In this document: piece after piece, positions 1-9,784 of the stretch
How positions within the stretch are numbered: the first letter of the stretch is position 1
Layout of the letters: each line of letters starts with the position of its first letter
Made by a program: the position numbers and the translations under genes
Notes under the pieces: generated by a model
What the model saw: the letters and a program-made list of their open reading frames with translations, nothing else
Databases searched by the model: none
What the model was told of the DNA's origin: nothing
From: Ashinkailepas kermadecensis
Taxonomy: Eukaryota; Arthropoda; Thecostraca; Neolepadidae
Direction: 5' to 3'
Length of the DNA stretch: 64,000 bases
NCBI GenBank assembly: GCA_034440615.1
Contig: JAOTOM010002891.1
Coordinates: 58,780-122,779, forward strand

Positions 1-402
1 ATCATACCCATTGTGCTACCATAGACAATCTCATCAGTATCGCATCCTGAAGGAAGGTGCTGAATCCATTGCTAGGTACACCCTATATAAAGTTATAAAG
101 TGTTTAGACTTGATAAGAGACCCAAAGGCCCATCCAGTTAAGTCTGTAAATGGAAGATACCATAAACCTGGTAAAAAGACCCACCCCAACCATCCCACAT
201 CCTGAAGAAACCAGTCCCCCAATATCCCACACACCTATCAATCCCTATCTACCCTAGCTATCGAGCCCCATTCCCCTGATCTCTCTTAGCACATGTGGAT
301 TGAATGCCTTATCAATAATATACCAGCTGCATCCATGCCTGCTTAAAGGGGTCTGTGCCATGCACACTTACTTAACATAGATATCACCCCATCCATCACA
401 AA

Positions 403-600
403 TTAGAACTCAAAAACAAGATTTTCCTGTCTAAAAATCTGTCCATGCTACTTTTAAATACATTCAATGAGGAACACTCCACAACATCAGCAGGCAGCCC
501 ATTCCACTGATCAACAACCCTTTGACTGAGGACCTGTTGTCACTTAACTGCCCTATTGGTTCCTATACTTCCAACATACAATGAGAAGCACATAGTGTTG
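403..600 (-). pseudogene. LINE ORF2 C-terminal remnant
   Basis: This minus-strand segment encodes, with frame breaks, the end of the LINE ORF2: a glutamine-rich turn, SKG, VEWAA and then RQENLVFEF before a TAA at 403-405. It matches the cleaner copy at 7.6-7.86 kb. Downstream, 1-402 is the 3' UTR. A small direct join to the endonuclease part at about 600-740 marks an internal deletion of the RT core. Confidence 0.7.
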
Positions 601-871
601 TGATTACTATTACCCAAGGTCTCTCCTACATTCACATTTGGTATAAAAATTTTCCTCATTAGTAAGCACAAGATCTAATATTTAATTTTCCCTTGTAGGT
701 TCATGTATCATTTGCAATAATACATTTTCCTCAAAACAATCCATGAAACTTCTTCCTGATTTGTTTAGACCTATAGTTTTGCTTCCCAATCCTGTTATGT
801 TGAAATCCCCCAATAAAACAGCTCTCCTGCACTCGACCACTTATCTCTTCCTGCATCAACCTGTCCATGTT

Positions 872-1222
872 TTAATTCTGGTCTGGAAGTCTATAGAATG
901 CCCCAATCCTAAATTTTGTTCCATTCTGCATAATGATATCTAACCACAAGGATTCTACTCCTTCATTGTGTACACTATCCTCTATGGAATGACATTTCAT
1001 TACTTGTCTGGCACACAAGAGTATACCTCTGCCTATCCTTGCCTTCCTTTGATAAGCATGCATGTTGCAGCCTGTCAATTCAGATTCTTGCAAGTTGTCT
1101 CCGAAAATGCTTTCATTAACCCATGTCTCTGTTATGCATACCAAATCTAGCTTTTCAGACAACATATATGCACGCAGTTCCCCAATTTTGTTCCTAACAT
1201 TTCTGGCATTGACATAAAACAT
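872..1222 (-). pseudogene. LINE ORF2 endonuclease (EEP) fragment
   Basis: A 116-residue frame with the exonuclease-endonuclease-phosphatase signature of LINE ORF2: FYVNARNVRNKIGEL near the start, then CITETW (catalytic Glu), then GAFYRLP. This enzyme nicks target DNA to prime reverse transcription. The frame ends before the GDFN motif, which is degraded further along at about 780-830. The plus-strand copy at 5.8-6.2 kb reads Cys-Phe-Tyr-Val at the same place, so the apparent ATG here probably arose by a one-base deletion inside a longer ORF2 and is not a true start. Confidence 0.8.
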
Positions 1223-1285
1223 GATAAACTACTCCTTCCCTTGTTTGCAAGACCTCTCTTGATCAGCTACATCCCCATGACCAGC

Positions 1286-2157
1286 CTAGTTTCCCAATTT
1301 CCTATTGAGAGCCTCCTCATACCTATTGCTGAGCAATTCAACTCCTCTCTTGCTCAAATGTAACCCATCTTATGCAAACATTTCAGTCCTCCCCAAAAGA
1401 AATCCCCCCACAAATCCAAGAACCCCACCCCAAGCTCCTTGGAAATCTTGACCACCCTGGTATTCAGCCCAATGGCCCTTGGGTACCATTCTACACTTGC
1501 ATTTACCATAGGGAGGATGGATGTTACCATTCCTCTTTTCCTACTTCCTGCCAACCTACCTATCAAAGCCATATACTCTTTTATTGTTTCCTCTGTTTTT
1601 GCTCTTCCTACATCATTTACACCAACCTGCACAATTACAATTGTACTCTCTCCACTACCCTTCATTATTCCTTCTATCCTATCCCCAACATCCTTTACCT
1701 GGACCCCTGGGAAGCAAACACGAGTCCGATTGTTGGGGTTCCTACTGCAAAAAGTGTGATCCATATTCTTTACTCTCGAGTCCCCTATAACTAAAACCTC
1801 CCCCTCTCTATCTTCAGCTACCTGGTCATTCCTACCTTCCTCCCTAGCAGCATTACTATCTCTCTCTTGCAGTACCTCAAACCTATTATTAATCTCAATG
1901 CCTTTGTCAATTTTCCTTAAAGCTATTCTGGTACTCTGGCGTCTAGCTACTTTCCACTCTCTACCATCATGGACCAAACTATCTTCACCCCTATCACTCC
2001 TAGACTCCTGCACCTGGCTTGCTTGGCTGACATTTCCTATGATGGGCCCTGCCACCAAACACTTCAGGCGCTCCACCTCCCTTGCTAACATATCTACTTT
2101 CCTACTCAAGTCCCCAATGACTCCCATACACTTACACTTCCCACAGTCATCTTGCAT
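1286..2157 (-). pseudogene. LINE ORF1 with SGNH-hydrolase (esterase) domain
   Basis: About 290 residues, open from the ATG at 2157 to a TAG at 1286-1288 apart from one frameshift near 1375. The N-terminus has a CGKCKC motif and a short heptad-like segment, consistent with the coiled-coil start of LINE ORF1 proteins. The C-terminal half carries all SGNH-hydrolase signatures: block I GDSR (nucleophile Ser), block III GVND (Asn) and block V DGLH (Asp-x-x-His, in the shifted frame). Esterase-bearing ORF1 proteins are known from CR1-group LINEs, where they are thought to act with RNA and membranes during retrotransposition. No host role is implied. The start was chosen because an A-rich, non-coding stretch lies directly upstream. 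Confidence 0.8.
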
Positions 2158-2254
2158 TTTTTTCTCTTTTTTTTTTGCTGCTGTTATTACTAACTAGGTC
2201 TAGTTAAGGTAAACCTTTACTAACTACGTTGCAAAGCTAGCTAGTAACTTATGG

Positions 2255-2544
2255 ACAGGAAGTTCTGTCTGTCTGTCTGTGTGTATGTCTGTGTGTCTGT
2301 CTGTGTCTGTCTATCTGTGTCTGTCTGTCGGTGTATGTATGTCTGTGTGTATGTCTGTGTGTCTGTATGTGTCTGTCTATCTGTGTCTGTCTGTCGGTGT
2401 ATGTATGTCTGTGTCTGTCTGTCTGTGACTGTATGTCTGTCTGTCTGTGTTTGTATGTCTGTCTGTGTCTGTATTTATCTGTCTGTGTCTGTCTGTCTGT
2501 CTGTATGTCTCTGTATGCCTGTCTGTCCCTGTCTGTCTATATAT

Positions 2545-2578
<34 letters not shown>

Positions 2579-2580
2579 CG
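2255..2580. repeat. TCTG/TGTC microsatellite with TA-TG tail
   Basis: About 280 bp of tctg/tgtg/tgta words with short higher-order repeats (the phrase gtctgtctgtcggtgtatg occurs twice), followed at 2537-2580 by alternating TA and then TG. It gives spurious long frames on both strands. It lies just upstream of the start of the minus-strand LINE. Confidence 0.95.
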
Positions 2581-2649
2581 TATATATGCATGTATGGATG
2601 TATGTATATGTACTAATACATAATGGTAATAATAATAAACTAGTGTTAA

Positions 2650-3490
2650 AATAGGTTTTTTGCTATGTGTGATGTTGAAATAAGTGCAATAGGATGTAAA
2701 AATTTCCATTGGAAACAATGTTCCTAAACATAACTTAGTCAACGTAACAGCATAACATATTCAACCTTAACATAAGTTAGTCAAACACAATTTAATGCAA
2801 CAGCTACTCATGCTACTCAGCACTCTTCTCCTTTGTTCTGATATAACTAATTTATGGGTAACTATTTTAGTAATAAGGATGCAAAATACCTATCCATATC
2901 AACTGATATTGTTTAACAGACCATATCATATGTAATCCTCTTGCCTGGAATTGTGCTAAGATATGTCCATGCATCACAATCTTCAATGGTGGGTATCAGC
3001 ATGATGCTTATCAACAAGATACTGTGAGAAGTTAGATATGAAAACATCTTGACAACTAATCACTAAGCATAATGTTGGTACATTGTTGTGAGGGATGTAA
3101 GTTCAACATTCAGAAGGTGGCATATTCAACCCTATTTCACAAATAATTACTCACTGTATGTAATTCCATGAGTTATGCACTATGCACAAAAGACACTGGA
3201 TCTTACTGTTCCATTTCAAGCAATGGATGCTGTCAGGTGAATCCTGAGCCACAGCCAACTGTTGAGTAATGTTTCTGATGGTCTGATGTTACATATCATT
3301 ATATAAGTATATAAATATATAATGAGCACATACATAACTACAGCATTGCATATACAATCCCATGTGGATGTCTTTAAGAAATCCTAGGGAGAGGTCAAGT
3401 TTCATTAATTTTGCATTCCTTATGTCATATTTATATGCTTTATGTGATGTTTATACCCTGACTGAAAAATGACAGTATGATGTCAAACTT
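2650..3490. other. Stretch without recognised gene
   Basis: AT-rich sequence with no convincing coding frame or repeat family that I recognise. It may include the upstream part of the decayed Harbinger element, but I could not identify a terminal inverted repeat. Confidence 0.5.
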
Positions 3491-3493
3491 CTT

Positions 3494-4083
3494 TTGAAAA
3501 ACCTCAATTGTGATCAGTCAAATCAGGAGATATCACCGTTTAGGCGTTATTCAATTGAATCACTGTTGCATTTGTTACAGGGTTCTGTACGTGTCGGTGG
3601 ACGGCAGGTTACCCTGGTGATCGCCGGCGATGGGGCGTATCCACTTCTCCCATGGTTGACGAAGGCGTACAACGGACGATTTGATCGTACTTCGGAGATA
3701 GACCAGGCGAAGGAGTTCTACAACGTACGTCTCGGAGCGGCAAGAGTGGTGGTGAAGCACGCATTCGGCCGCCTGAAGGCCCGCTGGCGTCGCATTCTAA
3801 AAATATCTGAACACTTCATATTCGTTCCATCCATGGTGTTTGCGTGCGCTATCGTGCATAACATTATCGGGCCCATCGTGAGCCGGTTCTGCCACGTTGG
3901 GTGCATGAGGCGAACTTGCTGGAAACGGATGCGCCCCCCCCACGGATGCAGGCAAGGGCACCGGAAGACGATCGTGGTCAGACCAGTGCCATGAGGGATT
4001 ACCCTCCAGACCATTTCTGGGGTCCTCCCGTATGTGAATTTGTAAGTTCATGTGACATTTGGCAGGTCGTGGTCGGTTTGTAG
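3494..4083 (+). pseudogene. PIF/Harbinger transposase nuclease, C-terminal half, inactivated
   Basis: Homology starts near 3580 and shows the conserved order of Harbinger (DDE_Tnp_4) nucleases: IAGDGAYPLLPWL (second catalytic Asp), then AFGRLKARWRR, then CAIVHNII. The glutamate expected just before HAFGRLK is a lysine here (codon AAG at 3755-3757), which would abolish catalysis. After the HNI motif the frame is lost. The natural continuation (HEANLLE and onward to CDIW) lies in another frame from 3901, so there is a frameshift near 3870-3900. The N-terminal half and first Asp are absent. Harbinger transposases cut and paste DNA together with a Myb-like partner; a possible partner remnant lies at 4714-4946 on the other strand. 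Confidence 0.85.
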
Positions 4084-4700
4084 GCTATTCGTTTTGCTGG
4101 GCACCTACATTCGTTTTACTGTGTATTGGCACTACTACTATACTGTACGATTGCACTGCTGTACAGTCGTAACCGTAGTATTGCTGCGAGTCGCGATGCA
4201 AAGTGTCAAAACCACCAATGTTTTATGAATTAGTGTGGAAAGATTTATCTTGACTTGTATTTTACACATACCTGATTGTTGGAATGGCAATGTTGTGTGC
4301 AAGCATGGTATGCAGTTCCGCCAGACCAAAAATGAACTTCAGGAAGCATTCTGCATGGCCGGCCGAATCGTCAATCAATCATAGTCATGTCAGCATATAG
4401 TAATTAGAGCATTCAATGATCTGCATCAACGTTCTGGTATTTGACAAAATGTAATCTCGTTTGTTCGGTTGTGGTTTTCTTATCAATTATCCCGACGGGA
4501 AAATGGGTATTTAAGTATATTTAGTTATCTCAGAGTTGCTTAAGACAGATACTGTTCGCTTAGCTAAGTTATATCGCCGTATGAAATGTGAGAACGTATG
4601 CTGTGCCCGTATGCTGTGGTTGCATCAATACATTTCAAACAAATGCACTTCTATATTGTCAGGAATAGTTGATACATAATTACAATATCTACAATCACTC
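4084..4700. other. Stretch between Harbinger coding remnants
   Basis: No coding frame or repeat that I can support. It lies between the transposase remnant and the convergent GC-rich remnant, so it may be the intergenic part of one decayed Harbinger element. Confidence 0.4.
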
Positions 4701-4713
4701 CACACTCACTCAA

Positions 4714-4946
4714 TCCTATCCGCAAAGTCTCTGATGGACTGTGCGATGGATTCCACGGTCCTCATCAGAAGTGTTCCGCCTGCAACTCAACGTAACGCTC
4801 AAAGCTCGCCGCAGTCTGCGTCGGTACGCTGGCAGCGCGGCCTCCCGCGCGGCGGTGGAGCAGTCGGCGGTGCGGCAGCCGGCCCCGGCGGAAGCGTGCC
4901 GGCCGGCCCCGACGGCAGTGGAACCTGACGGCGGTCGGGCAGCCAA
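4714..4946 (-). pseudogene. Possible Harbinger Myb-like ORF, C-terminal remnant
   Basis: A GC-rich island on the minus strand, with base composition unlike its flanks but like the transposase fragment. One frame ends ASFERYVELQAEHF; the adjoining frame continues MRTVESIAQSIRDFADRIE before a stop. Together these resemble the helical, acidic C-terminus of the Myb/SANT-like protein encoded next to Harbinger transposases. The DNA-binding domain is not recognisable and the two parts are in different frames. The assignment is inferred from position and composition. Confidence 0.35.
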
Positions 4947-4974
4947 TAAACACCACCACCACTATTCTTCCACA

Positions 4975-5385
4975 CCCATGACTCATCAATAGTTATCAAA
5001 CTCCAGCCATGCCTCCTTGAAGGGGCCTGCACAGTGCACACATACTACCATACATCTTAACCCATTCACCACTCATTAGAACTAAAAAAACAGCTCCAAC
5101 CAAAAAAATGTTCACCCTATTTTTAAACGCATATAATGAGGGACTCTCCTCAACATCAGCAGGCATCCTATTCCATTGATCAGCCCCCCTTTGACTGAAA
5201 ACCTGTTGGTGCTTAATTGAACTTCAATTTGATTTATTCAACCTGAATTAAGGACTTCTATGTGATAGTCTAAATAGAAAAGTATCATTCAGTTTGACAT
5301 TATCTAACCCTTTAGTGATCACATGCATTTCAATTGAGTACATATCAAGTGCATTTCTTCATAATCTAAGTGACCTAGTCCCAGT
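4975..5385 (-). mobile_element. CR1-like LINE 3' end, second subfamily
   Basis: Minus-strand ORF2 C-terminus plus the start of the 3' UTR, sharing its layout with the family at 7.6 kb (a glutamine-rich turn, then SQRG..R.N, then LP) but clearly diverged. The copy at 8360-8745 is its sister. It is truncated at both ends. The phrase atcaatagttatcaaactccagccatgcctcctt (4985-5018), repeated near 8366-8397, marks the shared 3' region. Confidence 0.7.
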
Positions 5386-5476
5386 GGCGTAGCCAAGGGG
5401 AGGGGCGAATGGGGCAGCCGCCCCTTCCTGGAGGGGCCTGCAGGGCCCCTCAAGGTATAGGTGCATGGGGCCCGCA

Positions 5477-5602
5477 AGGGCCCCTGAGCCGAAGTAAAGG
5501 GCCCCTGGGCCAACGTGAATGGCCCCTGGGCCAACGTGAAGGGCTCCTGGACCGACGTGAGGAGCCACTGGGCCGACGCAAGGGGCCTTTGAGAGAACGT
5601 GA
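5477..5602. repeat. 21-bp minisatellite, six copies
   Basis: Six tandem units of exactly 21 bp, consensus close to AGGGCCCCTGGGCCAACGTGA, starting at 5477, 5498, 5519, 5540, 5561 and 5582. As the unit is seven codons, the plus frame reads as a seven-residue repeat (GPLGQRE, WPLGQRE, GLLDRRE, EPLGRRK, GPLRERE). No gene start or domain surrounds it, so coding is unlikely. The motif CAGTGGCGTAGCC about 95 bp upstream resembles a DNA-transposon terminus. Confidence 0.9.
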
Positions 5603-5604
5603 AG

Positions 5605-6235
5605 TCCACGATTGCAAGGAGCTTGGGGTGAGGTTCTTGAATTTGTGGGAGAGGACTGGAATGTGTGCATTAGATGGGTTACATCGGAGCAAGATGAGTG
5701 GAATTGCTCAGCAATAGGTGAGGAGGCTCTCAGTAGGAAACAGGGAAACTAGGCAGGTCATGTGGGAATGCAGCTGATGCAGAGATAAATATTGCAAGCA
5801 TGGAAAGGAATAGTTTATCATGTTTTTATGTCAATGCCAGAAGTGTTAGGAACAAAATTGGGGAACTGCATGCATAATGAAGGCATGGGTTAATGAATTT
5901 GGGAGACAACTGGCAAGAATAAGAATTTACAGGCTACAATACGCATGCTTATCAAAGGAAGGCAAGGGCAGGAGGAGGGATGTTCTTGCATGTCAGGCAA
6001 GTAATGAAACGTCATTCCAAGAGGATAGTGTACATAATGAAGGAGTAGAATCTTTGTGGTTAGATATCATTCTGAAGAATCGAACAAAATGTAGGATTGG
6101 GGCATTCTATAGACCACCGGACCAGAATGAAAACACTGACAGGTTGATGGAGGAAGAGACAAGTAGGAGAGTGCAGGAGAGAACTGTTTTGTTGGGAATT
6201 TCAACATAGCAGGATTGGGAGACAAAGTAGACAAA
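5605..6235 (+). mobile_element. CR1-like LINE fragment: ORF1 end and ORF2 endonuclease
   Basis: Plus-strand counterpart of 770-1480. It begins with the ORF1 C-terminus (KELGVRFLNLWE, then DGLHRS keeping the Asp-x-x-His of the esterase), a short intergenic part, then ORF2 endonuclease from CFYVNARSVRNKIGEL near 5819. Internal deletion removed the CITETW motif. VESLWLD and GAFYRPPDQ are present, and the GDFN motif near 6195 is broken to G-x-FN. No retrotransposition function remains. Confidence 0.8.
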
Positions 6236-6309
6236 GCTAGCTAGAAGCTAGCTGTCTAAACAAATCAGGAAGGTTATTCCTTGTGGCTCTTTTTAAGCCT
6301 AAACACTTT

Positions 6310-6560
6310 ATGACCTTATAACTTTATGCTCCATGAACTCCAGAAGGTGGGTTGAACAAGACATCCCAGATCAAATAAGTCTGAATGTCTCATCAGATCA
6401 GTCTGAACATTCTCCTTGACCAGTTTGTATAATACTTTGCAAAATATTCTGGTGAAACTGTAGGTTTCTGTAGGTTTTTTACACACTTCACACTTTATTT
6501 TTTTTAAACTGGTACTACATTTGCATTTCATCAACCTACAGCTACTTCAGAATACTTGAA
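6310..6560 (-). pseudogene. LINE reverse-transcriptase fingers fragment
   Basis: A 72-residue minus-strand frame resembling the N-terminal RT region of CR1 elements: KKIKCEVCKKP, then CKVLYKLVKENVQTDL, matching the plus-strand copy at 7972-8172 (GKVLENLVNQNDQIHL). No catalytic residues are included. Confidence 0.6.
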
Positions 6561-6574
6561 AGCCTGTCTAAAAA

Positions 6575-6985
6575 CATAAAGACATAAAAGATCACTGCAA
6601 CTATGAGCCACAAGGGCCCTTCCTGGCTGCACTCTGCACACTGAACCAGTTGCCCACCAAATCGGTCGATCAGCCCCCCCTGGAATACCAAAAAGCAAGC
6701 CTTCTATTCTTATAATGATTGTCTATGCTGCTTTTAAAGATGTTCAGTGTGCTGCTACTGACAATGGTTTCTGGCAGATGGTTTTAGTGTTCTACTACCC
6801 TGTTGGTGAAGAAAGACTGTTTTAACCTTGTCCTGCTGTGATTAACTTTCATTTTGAATCGATGACCGCTAATTGTTTGTATTTGATGACCTCTGATAAT
6901 CATTTCTGTTAAATTCAAACATTGTCCTGAGATATTCCTGTTCCTGACAATGAACAAATTGAAAGACCTCAATGAGATCTCATAA
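6575..6985 (-). mobile_element. CR1-like LINE (family B) 3' end
   Basis: Minus-strand ORF2 C-terminus. FTNRVVEH and KVNHSRTRLKQS are readable, and further on the degraded end LNIFK. The same family occurs at 20.6-21.9 kb, 30.6-32.6 kb, 57.8-59.6 kb and 60.1-60.4 kb. The 3' UTR here begins with the phrase catgagccacaagggcccttcc on the plus strand near 6600, also found at 30.67 kb. Confidence 0.8.
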
Positions 6986-6989
6986 ATTC

Positions 6990-7920
6990 ATAAGTCATAG
7001 AGTGTTAATGCTTAATAGGAGCCACAGGGCCCCATCTGGGTTAAGCATATCTAGAAAAGATATTATAAATGTACATACACTCACCCCAATGAATCCACTA
7101 TCTCGAGTTCCTAGGGAGCTATATATCCTAGCCTATCCAGCACCATTCACCTGATATTGCATAACACACTCAACAATTACAACCTCCTCCAATCATACCC
7201 ATTGTGCTACCATAGACAATCTCATCAGTATCACATCCTGAAGGAATGTGCTGAATCCATTGCTAGGTACACCCTATATAGTTATAAAACGTTTAGACTT
7301 AATAAGAGACCCAAGGGCCCATCAATTTAAGTCTGTAAATGGACGATACCATAAGACTGGTAAAAAGACCCACCCCAACCATCACCACATGCTGAAGAAA
7401 CCATTCACCAATATCCCACACACCTATCAATGCCTTTCTACCCTAGCTATCCAGCCCTATTCCCCTGATCCCTCTTAACACATGTTGATTGAATGCCTTA
7501 TCAATAAATTTCAAACTGCACCCATGCCTGCTTAAAGGGGTCTGTACCATGCACACTTACTTAGCATAAATCTCACCCCATCCATTACAAATTAGAACTC
7601 AAAAACAGGATTTTCCTGTCTAAAAAATCTATCCACGCTACTTTTAAATACATTCAGTGAGGAACTCCCCACAACATCAGCAGGCAGCCCATTCCACTGA
7701 TCAACAACCCTTTGACTGAAGACCTGTTGTCGCTTAACTGTCCTACATCTCAACTTGTCTAACCTGAATTGATGACCCCTATGTGATACTCTAAACTGAA
7801 GAGCGCCATTCAAATTGACCTGATCTAGTCCTTTAACAACTTTGTACATTTCAATCACGTGCCCCCTTCTCCTATATTTCTCCTATTCTCCTATACTCCT
7901 TCTCCTATACTTGAGTGTGT
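6990..7920 (-). mobile_element. CR1-like LINE (family A) 3' end with 3' UTR
   Basis: The cleanest C-terminus of family A: an 88-residue minus-strand frame (7592-7858) beginning MIEMYKVVKGLDQVN, then SHRGHQFRLDKLRC, then SQRVVDQWNGLP, ending RQENPVFEF. The 3' UTR extends from 7591 down to about 6990 and includes the block repeated at 11.5-12.2 kb. The reverse transcriptase proper is missing. Confidence 0.85.
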
Positions 7921-7959
7921 ACATATATAATGCCACAAGCCGTTGTCCATATATTCCGA

Positions 7960-8371
7960 AGTACCTGAAGATTGGAGAAACGCAAATGTAGTACCAATTT
8001 TCAAAAGGGAAGTATGAAGTGTGTAGGAAACTACAGGCAAGTCAGCTTGACCTCAATAGTTGGCAAGGTACTAGAAAATCTGGTTAATCAGAACGATCAG
8101 ATTCATCTTGATAGACAATCTTTTAAGGGATACTCAACATGGATTTTGATCTTGAAGATCTTGTTTAACTAACCTATTGGAGTTCATGGAGTATGTTACT
8201 AAAGAAGTAGACAATCTAAGCAGGATGAATGTTGTGTACTTGGATTTTAGCAAAGCTTCTGATAAAGTTCCACATAAGAGACTAATTCACCAACTACAGC
8301 ACCATGGCATTATTCGAAAAGTTATAGGTTGGATTAAAGCATGGTTGAGGGGAACCATGCCTGATCAATAG
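7960..8371 (+). mobile_element. CR1-like LINE RT fingers/palm fragment
   Basis: Plus-strand RT pieces in two frames: NYRQVSLTSIVGKVLENLVN, then, after a frameshift around 8170, LEFMEYVTKEVDN and VYLDFSKASDKVPHKRLI. The latter is RT motif A, where the catalytic Asp of LDFSKAFD is kept in the first position. It stops abruptly at about 8360 against a minus-strand LINE 3' end, which marks a nested or rearranged junction. Confidence 0.8.
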
Positions 8372-8745
8372 TTATCAAACTTCATCCATGCCTCCTTAAA
8401 GGGGCCTGCACAGAGCACGCATACTAGCATACACCTCACCCCATTCACCATTAATTAGGACTACAAAAACAACTTGGCAACCCCAAAAACAATTGTTTAC
8501 ACTATGTATTAATGCATTTACTGAGGGACTCCCCTCAACATCAGACGGCAGCCTATTCCATCGATCAGCCCCCCTTTGACTGAAAATCTGTTGGTGCTGA
8601 ACTGCCCCACAATTTGACTTGTTCAACCTGAATTACGGACTTCTAGGTGATACTCTAAATAAAAGAACATCATTCAGTTTGACATTATCTAACTTTTTAG
8701 TGATCATATACATTTAAATCATATCACCACTTAATCCCCTGGGCG
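8360..8745 (-). mobile_element. CR1-like LINE 3' end, second subfamily
   Basis: Sister of the copy at 4975-5385. The minus-strand frame at 8396-8626 reads NKSNCGAVQHQQIFSQRGAD, then RWNRLPSDVEGSPSVNALI, the typical ORF2 C-terminal end. It is followed towards 8360 by the 3' UTR start. Confidence 0.75.
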
Positions 8746-8799
8746 CGAATGATCAATTCTGGTCGAAGCGCCCTAAAGCCCAAATAACTAACTAACTAA

Positions 8800-9365
8800 C
8801 CACTTAATCCCCTATATCCAAGTATATCCTATATCCATTTGAAATGTCCTATATCCACTAACACCTCAGCCTCTGTCCTCATCTATGACACCAAGTTCCC
8901 TACTTCCAATTGTATATCTGAATGTCTCGCCTCCAGACACCAGGTGCATAACCTTACACTTATGATAGTTGAAACACATTTGCCCTTCATCAGTATACTT
9001 CTTAGGTCCTGCAAGCCTCGTTGAATATCACTCGACTGATCACCATTGTTACCCACTCATTCTGGCTTCATTTCCTCAGCAAATTTGAATATCCTATTCC
9101 TCAGCCCTGCCTCAATGCTATTCATAAAGATGATGACAATTGGACCCAAACAGAGCCCTGTAACACTTCACCTAGAACATCCTTCCATTCAGATTAACAT
9201 CAAGTTTCCATTTGACACTAAACTCTGTTTTCTTCCCCTTAACAATGTTTCAATACAACCTATAACTTTTCCAGTTCTTTTAGTACCTTGCAAAGTAGTA
9301 AGGTGAAACTGACTGGTCTGTAGCTTTCTACACACCTCACACTACCCATTTTTAAACTGGTACTA
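8800..9365 (-). mobile_element. CR1-like LINE RT palm fragment, degraded
   Basis: In broken frames the minus strand reads VLQGSVWVQ, then NSIEAGLRNRIFKFAEEMKP, then CKVMHLVSGGETF. These correspond to RT motifs B and C and the thumb. The catalytic FADD is changed to FAEE, and there are many frame breaks. The 5' side ends at a TA tract near 9366. Confidence 0.65.
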
Positions 9366-9784
9366 TATATATATATATATATATATGTATACATATACAG
9401 TATATAAATTTATACATAATCTGGTCCAGCAGAAATATTAGGTGATATTTTCTGCAACTGTTATCTTGCAACCTCAGGAGTGATATACTCATTCAACATA
9501 TAGCCTTGCATAGCAAAACCTTCAGTGGTTTTACATGTTCTTGATTTATACTTGCAAAAAAAGGAATTATCACATTTGCTTGCTTAGTGGGTCAACCATA
9601 CCACAATCATTAACACATTTCACCACTACCTCCAGTGGCCCTACTCTACATTGTCTAGGTTTAAATTTGCAGAAACTAAAGAACCTTCTAGCATTGTCTA
9701 CTGAACATTACCAAGCTAATTTAATTCCAGCTAGTCTTTCAGTTGCCCTAATAATGGGCTGATCAATGGCAGCTGTCTTTCAAC
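9366..9784. other. TA microsatellite and unassigned stretch
   Basis: A short alternating TA/TATG tract (9361-9400) followed by about 380 bp in which I see no gene. The final part (about 9640-9784) may be degraded LINE sequence continuous with the copy that starts at 9785. Confidence 0.6.

Larger units (their letters stand above)
1..2190 (-). mobile_element. CR1-like LINE, internally deleted copy
   Basis: A minus-strand non-LTR retrotransposon copy, read from an A-rich start near 2190. In order it holds ORF1 (1286-2157), the ORF2 endonuclease (872-1222) and then, after loss of most of the reverse transcriptase between about 600 and 740, the ORF2 C-terminus and a 3' UTR that runs off the window at position 1. 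The same 3' UTR recurs near 7.2, 10.5-11.2 and 11.7-12.4 kb, so this is a multicopy family. Several frameshifts and stops show it is dead. CR1/L2-type assignment rests on gene order and on the C-terminal motif SQRVV followed by W-N-x-L-P, seen best in the other copies. Confidence 0.85.

Noticed and set aside
2251..2654. Long cysteine-rich ORFs
   Set aside because: The frames arise from the TCTG/TGTG microsatellite composition on both strands.
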